Assembly (NCBI GenBank): GCA_018396395.1
Contig: JAGTQN010000066.1
Location: 1 to 9,373, forward strand
Length of the DNA stretch: 9,373 bases
From: Candidatus Bathyarchaeota archaeon
GTDB taxonomy: Archaea; Thermoproteota; CALKCG01; B24; JAGTQN01
Direction of reading: 5' to 3'
The notes under the pieces were generated by a model, which was not told the origin of the DNA, did no database searches, and worked only from the letters and a program-made list of their open reading frames with translations. The translations under genes were made by a program, and so were the position numbers. Below are positions 1-6,346 of the stretch, one piece after another (the first letter of the stretch is position 1; each line of letters opens with the position of its first letter).

Positions 1-1
1 T

Positions 2-85
2 GGAAGCCATGCCTATATCCTGGCATACGGATACAACCACCTAAGAGTCCATCAAACCCTAGGGACCCCACCAATAGGATGGTGG
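2..85 (+). pseudogene. C-terminal remnant of a DDE-type transposase/integrase
   Basis: Read in the frame starting at base 2, this stretch encodes a short segment with the pattern YGYNHLRVHQTLGTPP. That resembles the YN-x-x-RpH-x-x-Lgg-x-TP signature closing the catalytic core of many DDE transposases (rve/IS481/IS3/IS6-like). Only this tail is visible, because the window begins inside it. The frame stays open to about base 157, but after roughly base 85 the residues no longer look like a transposase, and TnpB-like sequence begins in a different frame within about 40 bases. This suggests one element inserted into or recombined with another. The family match rests on one short motif, so a chance resemblance is possible. 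Confidence 0.45.
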
Positions 86-111
86 GCTTATCTTGTCAGT
101 ATCTCCTCGCC

Positions 112-807
112 CCCATTTCCACAATTCAGAAGAGAGTTAAGGCTCCGCTTGATATAGGCAACTATCAGAGAAGGGTTCTTGAAGATACTAAGCCTACGCA
201 CGCCATCTTGGCTTACAGGGACAAAACCTTCTCTCTCCACATCACAGTTAGCAGAGAGATCCCTGAGCCTAAAGGCAATAATCCCATCGGCGTTGATGTA
301 GGCATGAAGAACTTCTCGTCGCCTCTAACAGCTTCAAGGTTAAGGGCGGGGAAATCCTCCGTAAAAGGCATCGTTTAGGGAGCTCCACTCCTCCCTCCAA
401 GCCAAAGGCACGGCCTCCGCCAGGAGGAGGCTGAAACGGCTGAGTGGAAGGGAGAGGAGATATGTAAATGCTGTTCTCCATCAAGTCAGCAGGGCTTTGT
501 AAACAGCTTGGAGGAAGGCGAGGTAGTAGTGATGGAGAAATTGACTAGAATCAGAGACAGGGCTAAGCACCGCAGAAGCCAGAACGGAAACTTCCACAGT
601 TGGGCTTTCAGAAAATTGCAATCGTTTATCGCATATAAAGCTCTTGAAAGGGGAATCCCAGTGGTCTACGTTAAACCAAAGAACACATCCATAACATGCC
701 CAAGATGCGGGCGCATAGACAAAGCCAATAGGAGGGCTCAGTCGCTCTTTCGATGCGTTAGCTGTGGATTCCAACTCTATATACCCCCTCATAGTATTCT
801 TCGATGA
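112..807 (+). pseudogene. tnpB: Broken TnpB (IS200/IS605-type OrfB), N-terminus missing
   Basis: TnpB is the RNA-guided nuclease carried by IS200/IS605 elements. The N-terminal part is absent. The remnant begins in the beta-rich segment before the RuvC core and shows the first RuvC motif (IGVDVGMKN) at about 289-315, the second RuvC motif (VVVMEKL) at about 523-543, and a zinc ribbon CPRCG...CVSCGF at about 697-774. To read through, the frame must shift by minus one base near 318, again near 374 and again near 500. Each shift is equivalent to one lost base, and the three together restore the original frame. After CVSCGF the expected third RuvC motif (DxN) is missing and a stop follows. No TnpA partner or intact ends are visible. 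With three shifts and both ends damaged, this is almost surely non-functional. Confidence 0.85.
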
Positions 808-829
808 ACTTCTTCGCAAGGTTGCATAA

Positions 830-847
830 TCCTCTCTTTTTAGAGGA
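830..847 (+). other. Hairpin just downstream of the tnpB remnant
   Basis: TCCTCT (830-835) and AGAGGA (842-847) form a perfect 6-bp stem around a 6-nt loop (CTTTTT). It lies 23 bases after the tnpB stop. IS200/IS605 elements carry subterminal hairpins at their ends, so this could be a relic of the right end. A simple transcription-stop hairpin or chance is equally possible. Confidence 0.3.
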
Positions 848-870
848 AGAAATGTATGGCTCTATCGCGA

Positions 871-1053
871 TTATAATTCTATATATGTCAGAATTTGTAC
901 ACAACAGGGATATAAAATAAAATCTTCCAGCACAACGCTGATTATGTCGCCTCCCTTAACCTCTTCAAGCCTGAGCTGGCTCAGCTTGGATGGGCTGTAG
1001 CCAGACAGACTATCGCGGGGATGAATGGCGATCTCGAGATCGAGATGAGCCAT
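871..1053 (-). CDS. Small hypothetical protein (60 aa), doubtful
   Basis: This reverse-strand ATG ORF has a plausible ribosome site, AGGTGA, eight bases before the start, matching the archaeal anti-Shine-Dalgarno sequence. The protein alternates hydrophobic and charged residues (VKGGDIISVVLEDF) in a way that suggests beta strands. I recognise no family. The C-terminal 15 residues (CCVQILTYIEL end) look less like a natural protein, and the ORF ends close to the decayed insertion sequence, so this may be the start of a gene whose tail was lost. It does not overlap any better candidate. It may equally be a chance ORF in intergenic DNA. Confidence 0.3.
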   Translation of the reverse strand: MAHLDLEIAIHPRDSLSGYSPSKLSQLRLEEVKGGDIISVVLEDFILYPCCVQILTYIEL

Positions 1054-1149
1054 TATGATTCACCTGCAAGCTCCCATCTTTAGCCGTGGAGTATCTAACT
1101 TTCGAAATACCTAGAAGGCCTCAGATTTTATTTGCCTTTATATCCCATG

Positions 1150-1163
1150 GTAATTATAAAAAA
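1150..1163 (+). promoter_or_regulatory. TATA box for the phosphoesterase gene
   Basis: The AT-rich stretch AATTATAAAAAA is centred about 32 bases before the ATG at 1189, which would place transcription start at about 1183 and give a nearly leaderless mRNA. A second TATA-like run (TTTATAT) lies at about 1138-1144. This position argues against the upstream TTG (1132) as start, since that codon precedes the box. Confidence 0.5.
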
Positions 1164-1188
1164 GGCTTTGGGGCTGGATGCCTTGAGG

Positions 1189-1905
1189 ATGGCCGCTGTA
1201 GGAGACATCCATTGCCCAAGATACTTAGAACTACTTCAGGAATCCTTAAGGAAGGCTTCAGATTTCGAGCTCATGCTCCTAGCTGGAGATCTAGTCCTGA
1301 GGAACGATTCCTCGCAAATGCCAAGGCTTCTCCAAACCATAAGGGATTTCTATAAGGGTCCCATTATAGCTTGTTTAGGAAATGAGGAGTTTGATGAAAG
1401 CCTTCAAGCCTATAGGAAGTTTAAAGAGGTCCTTTGGCTCCATGATGAGGCCGAAGTCCTGAAGATTGGGAATTCCATCTTAGGAATCGTAGGGTCCAGA
1501 GGCTCCTTGGACAGACCAACCTTTTGGCAAAGGAAGAATGTAAGGGGAATATGGGAAACATACTCTAAGCGACTAAGACGCATCGATGATCTTTTGGAGG
1601 ACATGAAGGCCAAAAAACCCGATTTTATGGTTGTCCTCACCCACTATGCGCCAACCTATAAGACCCTTTTGGGTGAAAAAGAAGGTGCCTGGCCGGAGAT
1701 GGGATGCAAGGGCTTTGAAACTCTCATAGCCAAGCATCAACCTGATGCATGGATCCATGCCCATGGTCATGCGAGCATTCAACATGAAGCCTTTATCGGC
1801 AGGACCATTATCGTGAATGCCTCCCTTCCTGCAAGACGCCAAATTTCAATCCTTGAGTTCCCTAGGGATCAGGTAGCTTCGAAATCTTCGTATGCGAAGG
1901 TTTAG
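1189..1905 (+). CDS. Calcineurin-like metallophosphoesterase
   Basis: This 238-residue protein of the calcineurin-like superfamily is expected to hydrolyse phosphoester bonds with two bound metal ions in the cytoplasm; the substrate is unknown. Motifs in order: GDIH (residues 5-8), GD (33-34), GNEE (64-67), TH (151-152) and HAHGHAS (190-196). These match the five conserved blocks GDxH, GD, GNH[E/D], H and GHxH. Two positions differ: the His of GNH[E/D] is Glu, and the last His of GHxH is Ser. Small archaeal members often vary at the GNH block, so activity is not excluded. I chose ATG 1189 over TTG 1132 because the first metal motif then begins at residue 5, as usual, and the TATA box sits correctly. 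There is no signal peptide or membrane segment. The gene is followed by an MBL hydrolase 104 bases on. Confidence 0.9.
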   Translation: MAAVGDIHCPRYLELLQESLRKASDFELMLLAGDLVLRNDSSQMPRLLQTIRDFYKGPIIACLGNEEFDESLQAYRKFKEVLWLHDEAEVLKIGNSILGIVGSRGSLDRPTFWQRKNVRGIWETYSKRLRRIDDLLEDMKAKKPDFMVVLTHYAPTYKTLLGEKEGAWPEMGCKGFETLIAKHQPDAWIHAHGHASIQHEAFIGRTIIVNASLPARRQISILEFPRDQVASKSSYAKV

Positions 1906-1906
1906 C

Positions 1907-2002
1907 CTTCCTTCGTTATGTATAACTTGTAGAGGATGCCAATGCTTTCCACGACCGATGGAACGCTCATTGCTTCCTTCGTTATGTATGGACTAGTAGA
2001 GG
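1907..2002 (+). repeat. Two-copy imperfect direct repeat between the hydrolase genes
   Basis: CTTCCTTCGTTATGTAT occurs at 1907-1923 and again, identically, at 1973-1989. Both copies continue into a shared GTAGAGG (ending about 1935 and 2002) after five or six diverged bases. The unit is about 29-30 nt with a 66-nt offset. In the first copy GTTATGTATAAC is an inverted repeat (GTTAT/ATAAC); the second copy has lost that symmetry. The second copy lies directly upstream of the MBL gene and supplies its AGAGGCGA ribosome-site-like sequence. It could be a local duplication of a promoter or operator. Confidence 0.7.
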
Positions 2003-2009
2003 CGACCTG

Positions 2010-3029
2010 ATGATGGCTGAAGGGACAAAGGCGGGGCTATCGGTAATGTGGAAAGGAGGCGTCATTCTAGAGTATCGGGACCTCCACATTGCCTTCGATC
2101 CCATCATTGAAAGCACCAAATTCACCCATGTTTTCGTTTCCCATGCCCATTTTGACCATTCTAGGGGGCTATCCTTCCAAGGAGTTTCCAGGTTTACAAC
2201 CCCAGAGACAAAGGACCTTATCATGGCTTCGAGGAAATGGAACATAGAAAAAGTGGAGACTCTTCTCATCGGTGATAAAGTAGGATTTGACGACCTCGAG
2301 GTCCAAGCTTTCAACTCTGGCCATATCCTCGGGTCATGCCTTTTTCGTCTATGTACTCCTGAAGGGACCTTCGTCTATACTGGGGACCTGAACTTCTCAA
2401 AAACCCTCATAACAGAACCGGCTGAAGTTGCGCCCTGCGACATCCTTGTCATCGAAGCTACCTTCGGCTCCCCCCAATTTTCCTTTCCATCAAGGGATGT
2501 AATATACAAAGAGCTTGTGAACTGGGCTATAGAATGCATTCTCGAAGGCCAAGTTCCTGCCTTTCGGGCCGATGCCATAGGAAATTCCCAAGAACTCATA
2601 TCGATCTTCAATAGATTTACCGAAATCCCTATCGTGACAGAACCGAGCGTAACAAGGATTAATAGAGTCTATGAATCTTATGGCTTTCGCCTGAATTATG
2701 TGCCATCGAGGTCCCTTCAAGGGGCAGCTCTATTGGCTTCGAGGAAGTGCATTCTCATAGCTCCAAAGAACGTAGATCTTTCTTACAACCCAACCTTTAG
2801 AACTGCCCTCGCCTCAGGCCTTTCCATGGTCTTCGGTGGTTCTGGAGAACGCTTTCCACTAAGCGATCATGCAGATTTTCCCCATCTCCTTGAATACGTA
2901 GCCTCTGTAAAACCTAAGATCGTTTATACTTACCATGGTGGAAGGCTTAACGAAACCTTGGCAAGACTTATAGAGCGAAGGCTTGGGATAGAAGCCAAGC
3001 CCCTACCCGCAGAGCCTTATAGGGTTTGA
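2010..3029 (+). CDS. MBL-fold metallohydrolase, mRNA 3'-processing/exonuclease-like
   Basis: This 339-residue protein has the metallo-beta-lactamase fold. Metal-binding blocks in order: HAHFDH (residues 45-50), GHILGS with its His at 105, TGD with its Asp at 126, then SDHAD (285-289) and YHG with its His at 309. The late SDHAD and HG blocks resemble those of nucleic-acid-processing members (CPSF73/Artemis-like and ligase-associated exonuclease-like proteins), so an RNA or DNA nuclease is the best guess. At 339 residues it is too short to hold a full beta-CASP insertion like that of archaeal CPSF proteins of about 420-650 residues. It starts at ATG 2010 or ATG 2013, with AGAGGCGA a few bases upstream. 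It lies 104 bases after the phosphoesterase gene in the same direction; co-transcription is possible but the repeat between them suggests its own promoter. The precise substrate cannot be read from sequence. Confidence 0.9.
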   Translation: MMAEGTKAGLSVMWKGGVILEYRDLHIAFDPIIESTKFTHVFVSHAHFDHSRGLSFQGVSRFTTPETKDLIMASRKWNIEKVETLLIGDKVGFDDLEVQAFNSGHILGSCLFRLCTPEGTFVYTGDLNFSKTLITEPAEVAPCDILVIEATFGSPQFSFPSRDVIYKELVNWAIECILEGQVPAFRADAIGNSQELISIFNRFTEIPIVTEPSVTRINRVYESYGFRLNYVPSRSLQGAALLASRKCILIAPKNVDLSYNPTFRTALASGLSMVFGGSGERFPLSDHADFPHLLEYVASVKPKIVYTYHGGRLNETLARLIERRLGIEAKPLPAEPYRV

Positions 3030-3140
3030 AGGTTCATATGGGAGATATTTCGAAATGGAAGGGGCTTAGGGCATGGCTATGGCTTTTATCAGAGCCTTTT
3101 GTCCCTTGGTAATCGATAAACTTGGAACTTTCTTTCAAGG

Positions 3141-3159
3141 TTATTTTTATTTTATTTAT
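3141..3159 (+). promoter_or_regulatory. Distal AT-rich promoter element of thiC
   Basis: TTATTTTTATTTTATTTAT is a long TATA-like run about 110 bases before the thiC start. If used, it would give a leader of roughly 80 bases containing the (CCTTA)4 repeat. The gap 3030-3259 holds no gene. Confidence 0.35.
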
Positions 3160-3172
3160 CTGCTTCCCCATT

Positions 3173-3192
3173 CCTTACCTTACCTTACCTTA
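3173..3192 (+). repeat. (CCTTA)4 pentanucleotide tandem repeat
   Basis: Four perfect CCTTA units in a row lie between the distal AT-rich element and the proximal TATA box of thiC. Such a tract can change length by replication slippage and would alter promoter spacing or leader length. No function is shown. Confidence 0.9.
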
Positions 3193-3199
3193 TTTTTCC

Positions 3200-3232
3200 G
3201 TAAATCCTTACTATTGACCAACCTTTATTTAC
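3200..3232 (+). promoter_or_regulatory. Proximal thiC promoter with flanking inverted repeat
   Basis: The TATA-like TTTATTTA (about 3224-3231) is about 30 bases before GTG 3260, the archaeal spacing for a near-leaderless start. GTAAAT (3200-3205) and ATTTAC (3227-3232) form a perfect 6-base inverted repeat, and the right arm overlaps the TATA box. A repressor bound there would block TBP. Archaeal thiamine genes are often controlled by ThiR (an HTH-ThiN protein), which makes this a candidate operator, but 6-base arms 21 bases apart in AT-rich DNA can arise by chance. Confidence 0.4.
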
Positions 3233-3259
3233 CCCTAGCTCGATAGCTGATTTGCCTCG

Positions 3260-4579
3260 GTGATAGAGCTGGCTACTTTAATGGAGGCAGCCAATAGGGG
3301 AGCCATCCAAGATGAGATAAGGTTCGTTGCAAGGGCTGAAGGATGCTCGCCAGAAGCCCTCATGAGAAGGGTTGCTAAGGGAGCAGTTGTCATCCTCAAG
3401 GTCCCCTTTGGGGAGGGAAGCGAAGCCTTAGGCATAGGCGAGGGGCTCAGGATCAAGGTAAACACAAATGTCGGAACATGCTCTGACCTTGTGGATACAG
3501 ATCTTGAGCTACAGAAGGCGAAACTCGCTGTTAGCCTCGGCTCCGACACGATCATGGACTTATCGACGGCTGGAGATCTTGATGGCATAAGGAGAAGCCT
3601 TCTTCATTCTCTAAGGGTTCCCTTAGGAACAGTTCCTATTTATCAAGCAGCCATCGATTCGATCGAGAGAAGGGGCTCCATCGTCGATATGGATGAGGAC
3701 TATATCCTGGATGTCATAGAAAGGCATGGAAAGGATGGTGTTGCCTTTATGACCCTCCACAGTGGTATTACAAGGAGCATTGTAGAACATTTGAAGGGAC
3801 AGCCTAGGGTTACTGGAATCGTCAGTCGAGGGGGGTCCTTCCTCACGGCCTGGATCTTCCATAATGGGAAGGAGAATCCTCTATACTCCCAGTTTGAATA
3901 TATCTTGGAACTTGCCAAGAAATACGATTTCTGCCTGAGCCTTGGAGATGCCCTGCGCCCAGGATGCCTTGCCGATGCCTCCGATCATCTCCAGACTGAG
4001 GAGCTTTACACAATCGGAAGGCTTGTTGAAAGGGCTCGAAAAGCTGGCGTTCAGGCGATGGTCGAGGGGCCTGGGCATATGCCCCTAAACCAAATTGCCG
4101 CCAACGTGATCCTTGAAAAGGCCGTCTGCAAGGGAGCTCCCTACTACCTTCTAGGTCCCCTAGTAACGGATCTAGGCGCTCCATACGACCATATAGTCGC
4201 CGCCATAGGTAGCGCCGTTGCGGGAATGGCAGGAGCAGATTTTCTTTGCGTCGTCACTTCAGCGGAACATCTAGGCTTTCCTATGTTGGAAGACATTAGG
4301 CATGGAGTAGTAGCCGCGAAGCTTGCGGCCCATGCCCTGGACATAGTAAGGATTGGCGAAAATGCCATGGAACTGGACTTAAGGATGGCCAAGGCGAGGG
4401 CAAGACTCGACTGGGATGAACAGATAAGGCTTTCGATCGATCCTGAAAGGGCTAAGAAAGTCCATATGGCTGTTCCGACAAAGACTGGCGCATGCAGCAT
4501 GTGCGGCCCCTACTGCACATATAAGATTCTCGCACGATACTTGGGAACCGATCAAGTCATGACGGAAAAATGCCTCTAG
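3260..4579 (+). CDS. thiC: Phosphomethylpyrimidine synthase ThiC
   Basis: ThiC is a radical-SAM enzyme that rearranges aminoimidazole ribotide (AIR) into HMP phosphate, the pyrimidine half of thiamine. The 439-residue protein has the short archaeal/thermophile architecture without the long N-terminal domain of plant and proteobacterial enzymes. Visible landmarks are an N-terminal MEAANRGAI segment, NTNVGT near residue 74, the VEGPGHMPLNQI block, SAEHLGFP, and a C-terminal cluster CSMCGPYC (Cys 412, 415, 419). That last spacing is CX2CX3C, one residue shorter than the CX2CX4C of the E. coli type; from memory, short ThiC forms share it. The start is GTG 3260, or ATG 3281 at codon 8; an in-frame TGA at 3248 rules out anything further upstream. 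GGTGAT at 3259-3264 matches the archaeal ribosome site but is 16 bases from ATG 3281. thiD-thiN follows 84 bases downstream. Confidence 0.97.
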   Translation: MIELATLMEAANRGAIQDEIRFVARAEGCSPEALMRRVAKGAVVILKVPFGEGSEALGIGEGLRIKVNTNVGTCSDLVDTDLELQKAKLAVSLGSDTIMDLSTAGDLDGIRRSLLHSLRVPLGTVPIYQAAIDSIERRGSIVDMDEDYILDVIERHGKDGVAFMTLHSGITRSIVEHLKGQPRVTGIVSRGGSFLTAWIFHNGKENPLYSQFEYILELAKKYDFCLSLGDALRPGCLADASDHLQTEELYTIGRLVERARKAGVQAMVEGPGHMPLNQIAANVILEKAVCKGAPYYLLGPLVTDLGAPYDHIVAAIGSAVAGMAGADFLCVVTSAEHLGFPMLEDIRHGVVAAKLAAHALDIVRIGENAMELDLRMAKARARLDWDEQIRLSIDPERAKKVHMAVPTKTGACSMCGPYCTYKILARYLGTDQVMTEKCL

Positions 4580-4580
4580 A

Positions 4581-4599
4581 CTTCAAGCCTGAATTGAAG
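4581..4599 (+). terminator. Hairpin after the thiC stop codon
   Basis: CTTCAA (4581-4586) and TTGAAG (4594-4599) form a perfect 6-bp stem around a 7-nt loop, one base after the thiC stop, and are followed by GATTTTGG. The T run is short, so this may be a weak terminator or an RNA stability or processing element between thiC and thiD-thiN. Confidence 0.35.
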
Positions 4600-4663
4600 G
4601 ATTTTGGCATTTGATCAAGAAAGCTTAAACCTTCGATTCCCTAAAATCTAGGGGGTTAGTCCT

Positions 4664-6031
4664 ATTGCCATAGAAATACCTAAAGCCCTAAGCATCGCAG
4701 GTTCGGATTCTGGAGGAGGCGCGGGCATTCAGGCAGACCTCAAGACCTTCGCAGCCCTAGGGGTCCATGGTCTAACCGCAGTAACAGCCATTACCGTCCA
4801 GAATACCCTTGGCGTTAAGGAGATCTTTCCCATCCCCCCAAATGTCGTGGGGCATCAGATGGAGGCTGTTATCGAAGATATAGGGGTGGATGCAGCGAAG
4901 ACAGGAATGCTCTATGATCCTGGGACCATAAAGGTCGTTTCTCAGTTCGTATCTAAGAAGGGCTTCCCTTTAGTCGTCGATCCTGTCCTTGCTTCATCAA
5001 CAGGCGATTCCCTCAGAAAGAATGGATACCTCGAAGCCCTAAGGGAAAGCCTCATCCCCATCGCTACGGTTGTTACCCCCAACGCTATCGAGGCCTCCTT
5101 TCTATCGGGCTTTAAGGTCAGGAACTTAGAGGAGGCCAAAAGGGCAGCCAAGGTCATAGCCTCCCTTGGGCCGAAGGCAGTCGTTGTCAAGGGAGGGCAT
5201 TTGGAGGAGACAAAGGCAATCGATGTTCTATACTTCAATGGGGAACTTATCCTTTTCGAAGGTGAGAGGATTCCTAGTACAACAACCCATGGAAGTGGCT
5301 GCGTTTATTCGGCTTCCATAGCCGCCGAATTGGCCAAGGGAAGAAGCATAGAGGAAGCCGTAAGAATAGCTAAGGACTTTACCACCAGAGCCCTTTGCTA
5401 TGGGCTTCCCTTAGGCGCTGGCCCAGGTCCTGTTAATCCTATGGTCCATCTTTTCCAAGAGGCTGAAAGATGGCAAGTGATAAGATCCCTAAGGGAAGCC
5501 TTACGTATCCTTGAGGCAAGACCGGAAGTGGCGAACTTGGTCCCAGAGGTTCAATCAAATCTCGTAATGGCTACGAGCTATGCTCGAAGCGTGGAAGATG
5601 TGGCAGGAATTCCCGGAAGGATTGTAAGGCTAAAGGATGGCATAAAGGCATCTGGAGATCCGGATTTTGGAGTTTCGAAACATGTAGCCCGTACGGTTCT
5701 GACTGCGATGCGATACGATCCTTCTGTAAAAAGCGGGATGAACATAAGGTTCTCAGAGGATATTCTCAGGGTTTGCCGGGAACTTGGACTTACCGAATCC
5801 TCCTATGATAGGAGATTGGAGCCAGAATCCATAAAGCGTAAAGAGGGGGCCACAACCCAATGGGGTGCAGAGGAGGCGATAAAAAAGATAGGAAGGGTTC
5901 CTGACATCATATACCATCTTGGGGATTGGGGAAAGGAACCCCTCATAACGGTTCTTGGTAAGGATGCCAAGCATGTAGCCATGAAGGTCTTATGGATAGC
6001 CGAAGGGCTAAGGAGCCAGAGGCGATCCTAA
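4664..6031 (+). CDS. thiDN: Bifunctional HMP-phosphate kinase / thiamine-phosphate synthase ThiD-ThiN
   Basis: This is a fusion of about 455 residues. Residues 8-265 are ThiD, a ribokinase-like kinase that turns HMP-P into HMP-PP: the substrate motif GSDSGGGAGIQADLKT is at 13-28, VDPVLAS is in mid-domain, and the anion-hole motif GSGC is at about 210-213. Residues about 267-455 are ThiN, the archaeal thiamine-phosphate synthase that replaces ThiE, with the conserved RIVRLKDGIKASGDPDFG region and the late PDIIYHLGDWGKEP block. The start is unusual. An in-frame TAG ends at 4651, and no ATG, GTG or TTG occurs in frame until GTG at about 4838, well inside the kinase domain. ATT 4664, eight bases after GGGGG, or ATA 4670 is the most likely start; a base error is the alternative. 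The gene continues the thiC transcription unit or starts from a weak TATA-like AGCTTAAAC near 4619. Confidence 0.93.
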   Translation: MAIEIPKALSIAGSDSGGGAGIQADLKTFAALGVHGLTAVTAITVQNTLGVKEIFPIPPNVVGHQMEAVIEDIGVDAAKTGMLYDPGTIKVVSQFVSKKGFPLVVDPVLASSTGDSLRKNGYLEALRESLIPIATVVTPNAIEASFLSGFKVRNLEEAKRAAKVIASLGPKAVVVKGGHLEETKAIDVLYFNGELILFEGERIPSTTTHGSGCVYSASIAAELAKGRSIEEAVRIAKDFTTRALCYGLPLGAGPGPVNPMVHLFQEAERWQVIRSLREALRILEARPEVANLVPEVQSNLVMATSYARSVEDVAGIPGRIVRLKDGIKASGDPDFGVSKHVARTVLTAMRYDPSVKSGMNIRFSEDILRVCRELGLTESSYDRRLEPESIKRKEGATTQWGAEEAIKKIGRVPDIIYHLGDWGKEPLITVLGKDAKHVAMKVLWIAEGLRSQRRS

Positions 6032-6055
6032 TTCCTATGCATACGGAAACGAAAG

Positions 6056-6070
6056 TTATATTTATTTTAT
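6056..6070 (+). promoter_or_regulatory. Likely TATA box for the tRNA-Lys gene
   Basis: TTATATTTATTTTAT lies 25 bases after the thiD-thiN stop and about 55 bases before the mature tRNA 5' end. With normal archaeal spacing, transcription would begin near 6088 and leave a 5' leader of about 30 bases for RNase P to remove. A weaker box, CTTAAAG near 6098, is closer. Confidence 0.5.
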
Positions 6071-6127
6071 TCCACAAGGCTTCTATTCCTCAAGGACTTA
6101 AAGCCGTTTGGCGGGCCAGGGCCCGTA

Positions 6128-6146
6128 AACCATGGATGGTCGGGAA
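6128..6146 (+). other. tRNA-Lys intron 1, non-canonical position 9/10 (19 nt)
   Basis: The intron AACCAUGGAUGGUCGGGAA separates A9 from G10. It folds into a complete bulge-helix-bulge. The outer helix is GGG (6119-6121) with CUC (6148-6150). The central 4-bp helix is CCCG (6122-6125) with CGGG (6141-6144). The 3-nt bulges are UA^A (6126-6128) and AA^G (6145-6147). The inner stem is ACCA/UGGU with a 4-nt loop. Cutting after the second base of each bulge restores a perfect tRNA. Confidence 0.88.
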
Positions 6147-6175
6147 GCTCAGCAAGGTAGAGCACCGGGCTTTTA

Positions 6176-6194
6176 AGGCATCTTAACCATAGAG
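6176..6194 (+). other. tRNA-Lys intron 2, canonical position 37/38 (19 nt)
   Basis: The intron AGGCAUCUUAACCAUAGAG lies one base 3' of the anticodon. A relaxed bulge-helix-bulge can be drawn: CUUU (6170-6173) pairs with AUAG (6189-6192) with one U-U mismatch, the bulges are UA^A (6174-6176) and AG^A (6193-6195), and the inner stem is only GG/CC. The weak motif suggests a splicing endonuclease that tolerates relaxed substrates. Confidence 0.85.
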
Positions 6195-6302
6195 ACCCGG
6201 TGGTCCCGGGTTCAATTCCCGGCGGGCCCGCCTCTTCATGGGTTCCATAAATTTTATACAGCATTAAGCAGAACCTCCTTCTTTCCTTCGGTCTTTTAGT
6301 TG

Positions 6303-6311
6303 CTATATAAG
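6303..6311 (+). promoter_or_regulatory. Strong TATA box in the gene-poor interval
   Basis: CTATATAAG is the best TATA match in the interval after the tRNA. It sits about 40 bases before ATG 6347 and would place transcription start near 6334. The transcript could carry the 30-codon ORF or be a non-coding RNA. Confidence 0.5.
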
Positions 6312-6346
6312 AGCCAGGAGAGTCTGCTAGGTACGGCGCCTCCGCT

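Larger units (their letters stand above)
6119..6230 (+). tRNA. tRNA-Lys (anticodon UUU) with two introns
   Basis: Joining 6119-6127, 6147-6175 and 6195-6230 gives a 74-nt cloverleaf. The acceptor stem is GGGCCCG/CGGGCCC, followed by U8 A9; the D stem is GCUC/GAGC with loop AGCAAGGUA; the anticodon stem is CCGGG/CCCGG with loop CUUUUAA. The variable region is UGGUC, the T stem is CCGGG/CCCGG with loop UUCAAUU, and the discriminator base is G. All stems pair perfectly. The anticodon is at 6172-6174 (UUU). CCA is not encoded. Unspliced, the D arm cannot form next to the acceptor stem because 19 nt intervene, so splicing at both sites is required. The gene is in the same direction as thiD-thiN and 87 bases after it. 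Identity is firm; the exact splice points are inferred from bulge-helix-bulge folding. Confidence 0.96.

Noticed and set aside
481..819. Reverse-strand ORF of 112 codons opposite tnpB
   Set aside because: It is a shadow of the tnpB remnant, which has recognisable RuvC and zinc-ribbon motifs on the forward strand.
1086..1355. Forward ORF of 89 codons
   Set aside because: Most of it lies in another frame of the phosphoesterase gene, and the composition is not protein-like.
3030..3259. TPP riboswitch upstream of thiC
   Set aside because: I looked for the CUGAGA and conserved ACCUGAUCUGGAUAAUGCCAGCG-like elements and found neither.
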